Positions 10,719 to 12,747 of a stretch of 12,747 nucleotides of DNA are shown piece by piece. Within the stretch, counting starts at the first letter, position 1; every line of letters starts with the position of its first letter. The translations under genes and the position numbers were made by a program. The stretch spans positions 10,046 to 22,792 of the forward strand of contig DORQ01000159.1 in assembly GCA_003514205.1 (NCBI GenBank). Reading direction: 5' to 3'. The notes under the pieces are model-generated. The model did no database searches. It was not told the origin of the DNA and was given only the letters and a program-made list of their open reading frames with translations. The DNA is from Acidimicrobiaceae bacterium (GTDB taxonomy: Bacteria; Actinomycetota; Acidimicrobiia; Acidimicrobiales; Microtrichaceae).

Positions 10719-12488
10719 GTGGGCGAGCAACCAGATGTGGCCGAGGAGGCTGTCGAGCCAGACGAGGTCGGCCCTGACCAGTCTTCGGACCAGGACACCA
10801 TCGGCGACAAGCTTCGATCGGGACGGCGGTTCAGCAGGTTTGGCTGGCAGTACCCTGCCCCGTGGATCAAGGCGGGCGATGTTGTCGATGGGGGGATCAA
10901 CTCGGTTCGAGAACGGCTACGCCCGCTGATCGAGGCGTGGCGAGGCGACACCCTGCTTCGGGTGACAACCCCAGTAGTGCTGACAGTCATCGTGGCGCTG
11001 CTGTATGGCTTCTATATGGGCAATGCCGTGTGGCTGCGCCACGAGCACTTCGCAACCTTTGACTACGACCTTGGCATGTACGACCAGGGAATCTGGCAGC
11101 TCGCGCATGGTCGGGGCTTCATGACGGTTCGTGGCATGCATGTCTTTGGCCATCATGCGAACCTCGGGTACCTGCTGCTTGTTCCGTTCTATTGGATCGG
11201 GATTGGCGGCCCGCAGTTCCTCAACATTGTCAATCTCGCTGGTGTGTTGGCGGTGAGTGTTCCGATCTTTGCTCTCGCTCGCCGGCATCTGCAGTCGGGC
11301 TGGATTGGGCTCGGGCTGGTGGTGGCCTACCTGTTTCACTTCTCCCCGCAGTGGAAGATTCAGGAGACTTTTCATGCGGAGTCGATCGCGGCGCCGGCAG
11401 TGGTTGGGGCGTTTTACTTCGCTTCGATTGGCAAGGCCAAGCACTACTGGGCGTGTATTGCGTTCGCGTTGATCTGGAAGGAGGATGTGGCGCTGGCTAC
11501 TGCCATGTGCGGCCTTGCAGTGGCGCTCTGCTTTGGGCATTGGCGTCGAGGACTCACCACCTTTGCGGTGTCGATGGTGTGGTTTGGACTCGCAGTGAAG
11601 TGGTTCCTTCCGCATTTCTCCAATCACGGTGCAGTGTTCGACAACCTGTTCGGTGCGCTTGGAGCGAACTCGACTGAACTCGTCACAAACGCGCTTCGGC
11701 ACCCACCGAGGTTGTGGCGGACGCTGACCTGTCATGGGTTCATCGACGGCAAGCTCTCGGCGGAGAATCCACCGCTTCCAGGGGTGAACTGTCCCACGAC
11801 CGTGTTGCCACAGGACCCAAATGCTGGTCCGCTCGGGCTCGTGTCGCTCGCCAAGCCGTATGGCTATGTGACCACCGCGATGAGCCCGGCTCCGGTGTTG
11901 TTGGGGACACCACAGCATGTGGTCAACTCAGCGACTCTCGCGAACTTCACCTGGGATCTCCGTTGGCACTACGGGTTCTTCCCCTACCTCGGCGTGCTCC
12001 TCGCCTCGGTTCGGGCTGTGATCACCCGAACGCGGATCCTCACAGCGGTTGCACTCACGATGGTGATGGTGGTTGGTGTGTATATCGATCGAGAAGAGGG
12101 GGTTGGGCCGTGGACGGAAAACTACTCGGTGGGAAACTTCGCCCTCGATCGCTTGGCGATTCATGACGCCTATGCCGACGCGCTCCAACTTGTCGGGCCC
12201 GACGATGTTGTAAGCGCGAACTACCAGTTCGTTCCGCACCTTTCGCATCGCCAGGAGATTTACACGTTTCCGAACCCGTGGATCAGCTCGAACTACGGGG
12301 TCGGTGGACAGCCTGCTCCCCCTGATCCCAAGCGTGTGGATTGGTTGATCGTGATCCCCGCCGACCTCAATCAGCCCGCCAGTGCGCTCTTGGATTCGAT
12401 TTTGAAGAGTGGTGAGTTTGAGACTCGTCGAACGAGCCGAGCGCCCGGTGGGTCGTTGCTGGTGCTTGAACGAGTGGATCACAAGTAG
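10719..12488 (+). CDS. DUF2079 polytopic membrane protein, GT-C-like
   Basis: A 589-residue integral membrane protein. After a cytoplasmic, acidic N-terminus (1-30, rich in Glu/Asp) come many hydrophobic segments, starting at about 84-101 and continuing at 148-165, 172-187, 196-207, 222-236, 244-253, 257-272, 280-297, 418-430 and 440-455. DUF2079 signatures are YDLGMYDQGIWQLAHG (116-131), GHHANLGYLLLVPFYWI (144-160) and WKEDVALA (253-260). The first, with an acidic residue in an early loop, resembles polyprenol-phosphate sugar-dependent GT-C glycosyltransferases, so a cell-envelope glycosyl transfer role is possible but not established. Residues 338-378 form a soluble Pro/Cys-bearing insert (C338 and C358), probably outside the membrane. 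The C-terminal 120 residues are soluble. Start GTG 10719 has no clear Shine-Dalgarno; coupling with the preceding gene may replace it. GTG 10737 is an alternative. Confidence 0.87.
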   Translation: MGEQPDVAEEAVEPDEVGPDQSSDQDTIGDKLRSGRRFSRFGWQYPAPWIKAGDVVDGGINSVRERLRPLIEAWRGDTLLRVTTPVVLTVIVALLYGFYMGNAVWLRHEHFATFDYDLGMYDQGIWQLAHGRGFMTVRGMHVFGHHANLGYLLLVPFYWIGIGGPQFLNIVNLAGVLAVSVPIFALARRHLQSGWIGLGLVVAYLFHFSPQWKIQETFHAESIAAPAVVGAFYFASIGKAKHYWACIAFALIWKEDVALATAMCGLAVALCFGHWRRGLTTFAVSMVWFGLAVKWFLPHFSNHGAVFDNLFGALGANSTELVTNALRHPPRLWRTLTCHGFIDGKLSAENPPLPGVNCPTTVLPQDPNAGPLGLVSLAKPYGYVTTAMSPAPVLLGTPQHVVNSATLANFTWDLRWHYGFFPYLGVLLASVRAVITRTRILTAVALTMVMVVGVYIDREEGVGPWTENYSVGNFALDRLAIHDAYADALQLVGPDDVVSANYQFVPHLSHRQEIYTFPNPWISSNYGVGGQPAPPDPKRVDWLIVIPADLNQPASALLDSILKSGEFETRRTSRAPGGSLLVLERVDHK

Positions 12489-12491
12489 TTC

Positions 12492-12535
12492 TTGGTATCG
12501 GGCGGAGCGGCGATACCAAAGCGAATCTGGTTCGC
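12492..12535 (+). terminator. Candidate terminator, two hairpins in tandem
   Basis: TTGGTATCG (12492-12500) pairs perfectly with CGATACCAA (12511-12519) across a 10-base loop, starting four bases after the DUF2079 stop. A second hairpin, GCGAA (12521-12525) with TTCGC (12531-12535), follows directly. No T-run follows either one, so this is not a classical rho-independent terminator. Such hairpins after a stop are common in high-GC actinobacteria, and the location at the end of the operon supports the call. Confidence 0.5.
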
Positions 12536-12589
12536 GGCTGGTCTGAAGGCTCGCTGTTCGCCGCCCACGTGAGCTCGTGAGGTAGCGGA

Positions 12590-12609
12590 TGGGGTGCCCC
12601 GGGTTTCGA
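12590..12609 (+). repeat. Probable terminal inverted repeat of the IS3 element
   Basis: TGGGGTGCCCCGGGTTTCGA begins with TG, as IS3-family ends do, and has the CCCCGGGTTTCG core I associate with ends of actinobacterial IS3 elements. The match is from memory, and the partner end lies outside the window. Confidence 0.5.
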
Positions 12610-12630
12610 GGAGTCGCGTTTCTTGAATTG

Positions 12631-12747
12631 TCAGGCTGCTGTCGTTGTGTCGTGTCGAGCTTCGAACTCGACTGGCGAAAGCATGCCAAGTGCGGAGTGG
12701 CGGCGCTGGCGATTGTGGAACACCTCGAGGTACTCGAAGATCGCGTT
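12631..12747 (-). CDS. IS3-family transposase OrfB, C-terminal 38 residues
   Basis: The leftward frame reaches a TGA at 12633-12631 and is open to the window edge. The sequence FEYLEVFHNRQRRHSALG followed by SPVEFEAR is the typical end of the IS3-family OrfB integrase domain (rve_3), whose consensus has FxYIExFYNRxRRHSxLGxxSPxxFE. The catalytic DDE residues would lie upstream, beyond the window, so activity cannot be judged. The protein catalyses cut-and-circularise transposition, usually as an OrfAB frameshift fusion. Confidence 0.88.
   Translation of the reverse strand, partial: NAIFEYLEVFHNRQRRHSALGMLSPVEFEARHDTTTAA

Larger units (their letters stand above)
12590..12747 (-). mobile_element. 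IS3-family insertion sequence, one end only
   Basis: The window's right edge holds the downstream end of an IS3-family element: the C-terminus of a leftward transposase and, 41 bases beyond its stop, a likely terminal inverted repeat that starts with TG. The element would begin at 12590 and extend past the window. The other end, the first transposase frame and the target duplication cannot be seen. The three bases GGA at 12587-12589 are the candidate duplication. The element lies about 100 bases past the end of the operon and does not disrupt a recognisable gene on this side. Confidence 0.7.

Noticed and set aside
10917..11918. Long leftward open frame of 333 codons opposite the DUF2079 gene.
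   Set aside because: The forward frame carries clear DUF2079 motifs. The reverse frame is rich in Arg, His and Pro, with no domain, as expected for a shadow in high-GC DNA.
11928..12689. Leftward open frame of 253 codons across the operon end and the IS end.
   Set aside because: It overlaps the DUF2079 C-terminus, the hairpins and the transposase in another frame, and has no domain.

Overview
The window looks like chromosomal DNA from a moderately high-GC actinobacterium. My best guess is an uncultured or little-studied lineage such as Acidimicrobiia. The grounds are a PGPGW-type membrane protein, a PtpB-like phosphatase with HCxxGKDRTG, a FadD19-like acyl-CoA synthetase, many GTG starts and a possible leaderless start. 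This is a judgement from sequence character, not from a database match.

Layout: positions 1-853 hold two leftward genes, a lipoprotein cut by the window edge and a small PGPGW membrane protein. A divergent intergenic region (about 779-877) separates them from a long rightward run, 878-12488, of ten genes spaced by at most 50 bases and often overlapping. In order they are: an unrecognised 383-aa protein that may be a lipid-binding (TULIP-like) protein, an atypical tyrosine/lipid phosphatase, a PrxQ/Bcp peroxiredoxin, a full-length LacZ beta-galactosidase, a GalM-type aldose 1-epimerase, a fatty-acid or steroid-type acyl-CoA synthetase, an MscS-family channel, a 56-aa single-span membrane protein, a two-span membrane protein with a bacterial PH domain, and a DUF2079 polytopic membrane protein. 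Hairpins follow the last stop. The right edge (12590-12747) is the end of an IS3-family insertion sequence, with its transposase read leftward.

How the genes fit together: LacZ and GalM form an obvious pair, releasing beta-galactose and converting it to the alpha anomer, but no sugar transporter, galactokinase or regulator is next to them. The other genes concern membranes, lipids and stress (possible lipid-binding protein, phosphatase, peroxiredoxin, acyl-CoA synthetase, mechanosensitive channel, PH protein). The tight spacing suggests one or two transcription units: 878-9955, and 10006-12488 behind a leader with competing hairpins. There is no CRISPR array, tRNA, rRNA, phage gene or recognisable defence system. 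The least-explained parts are the 878-2029 protein and the small protein/PH/DUF2079 group at 10006-12488.
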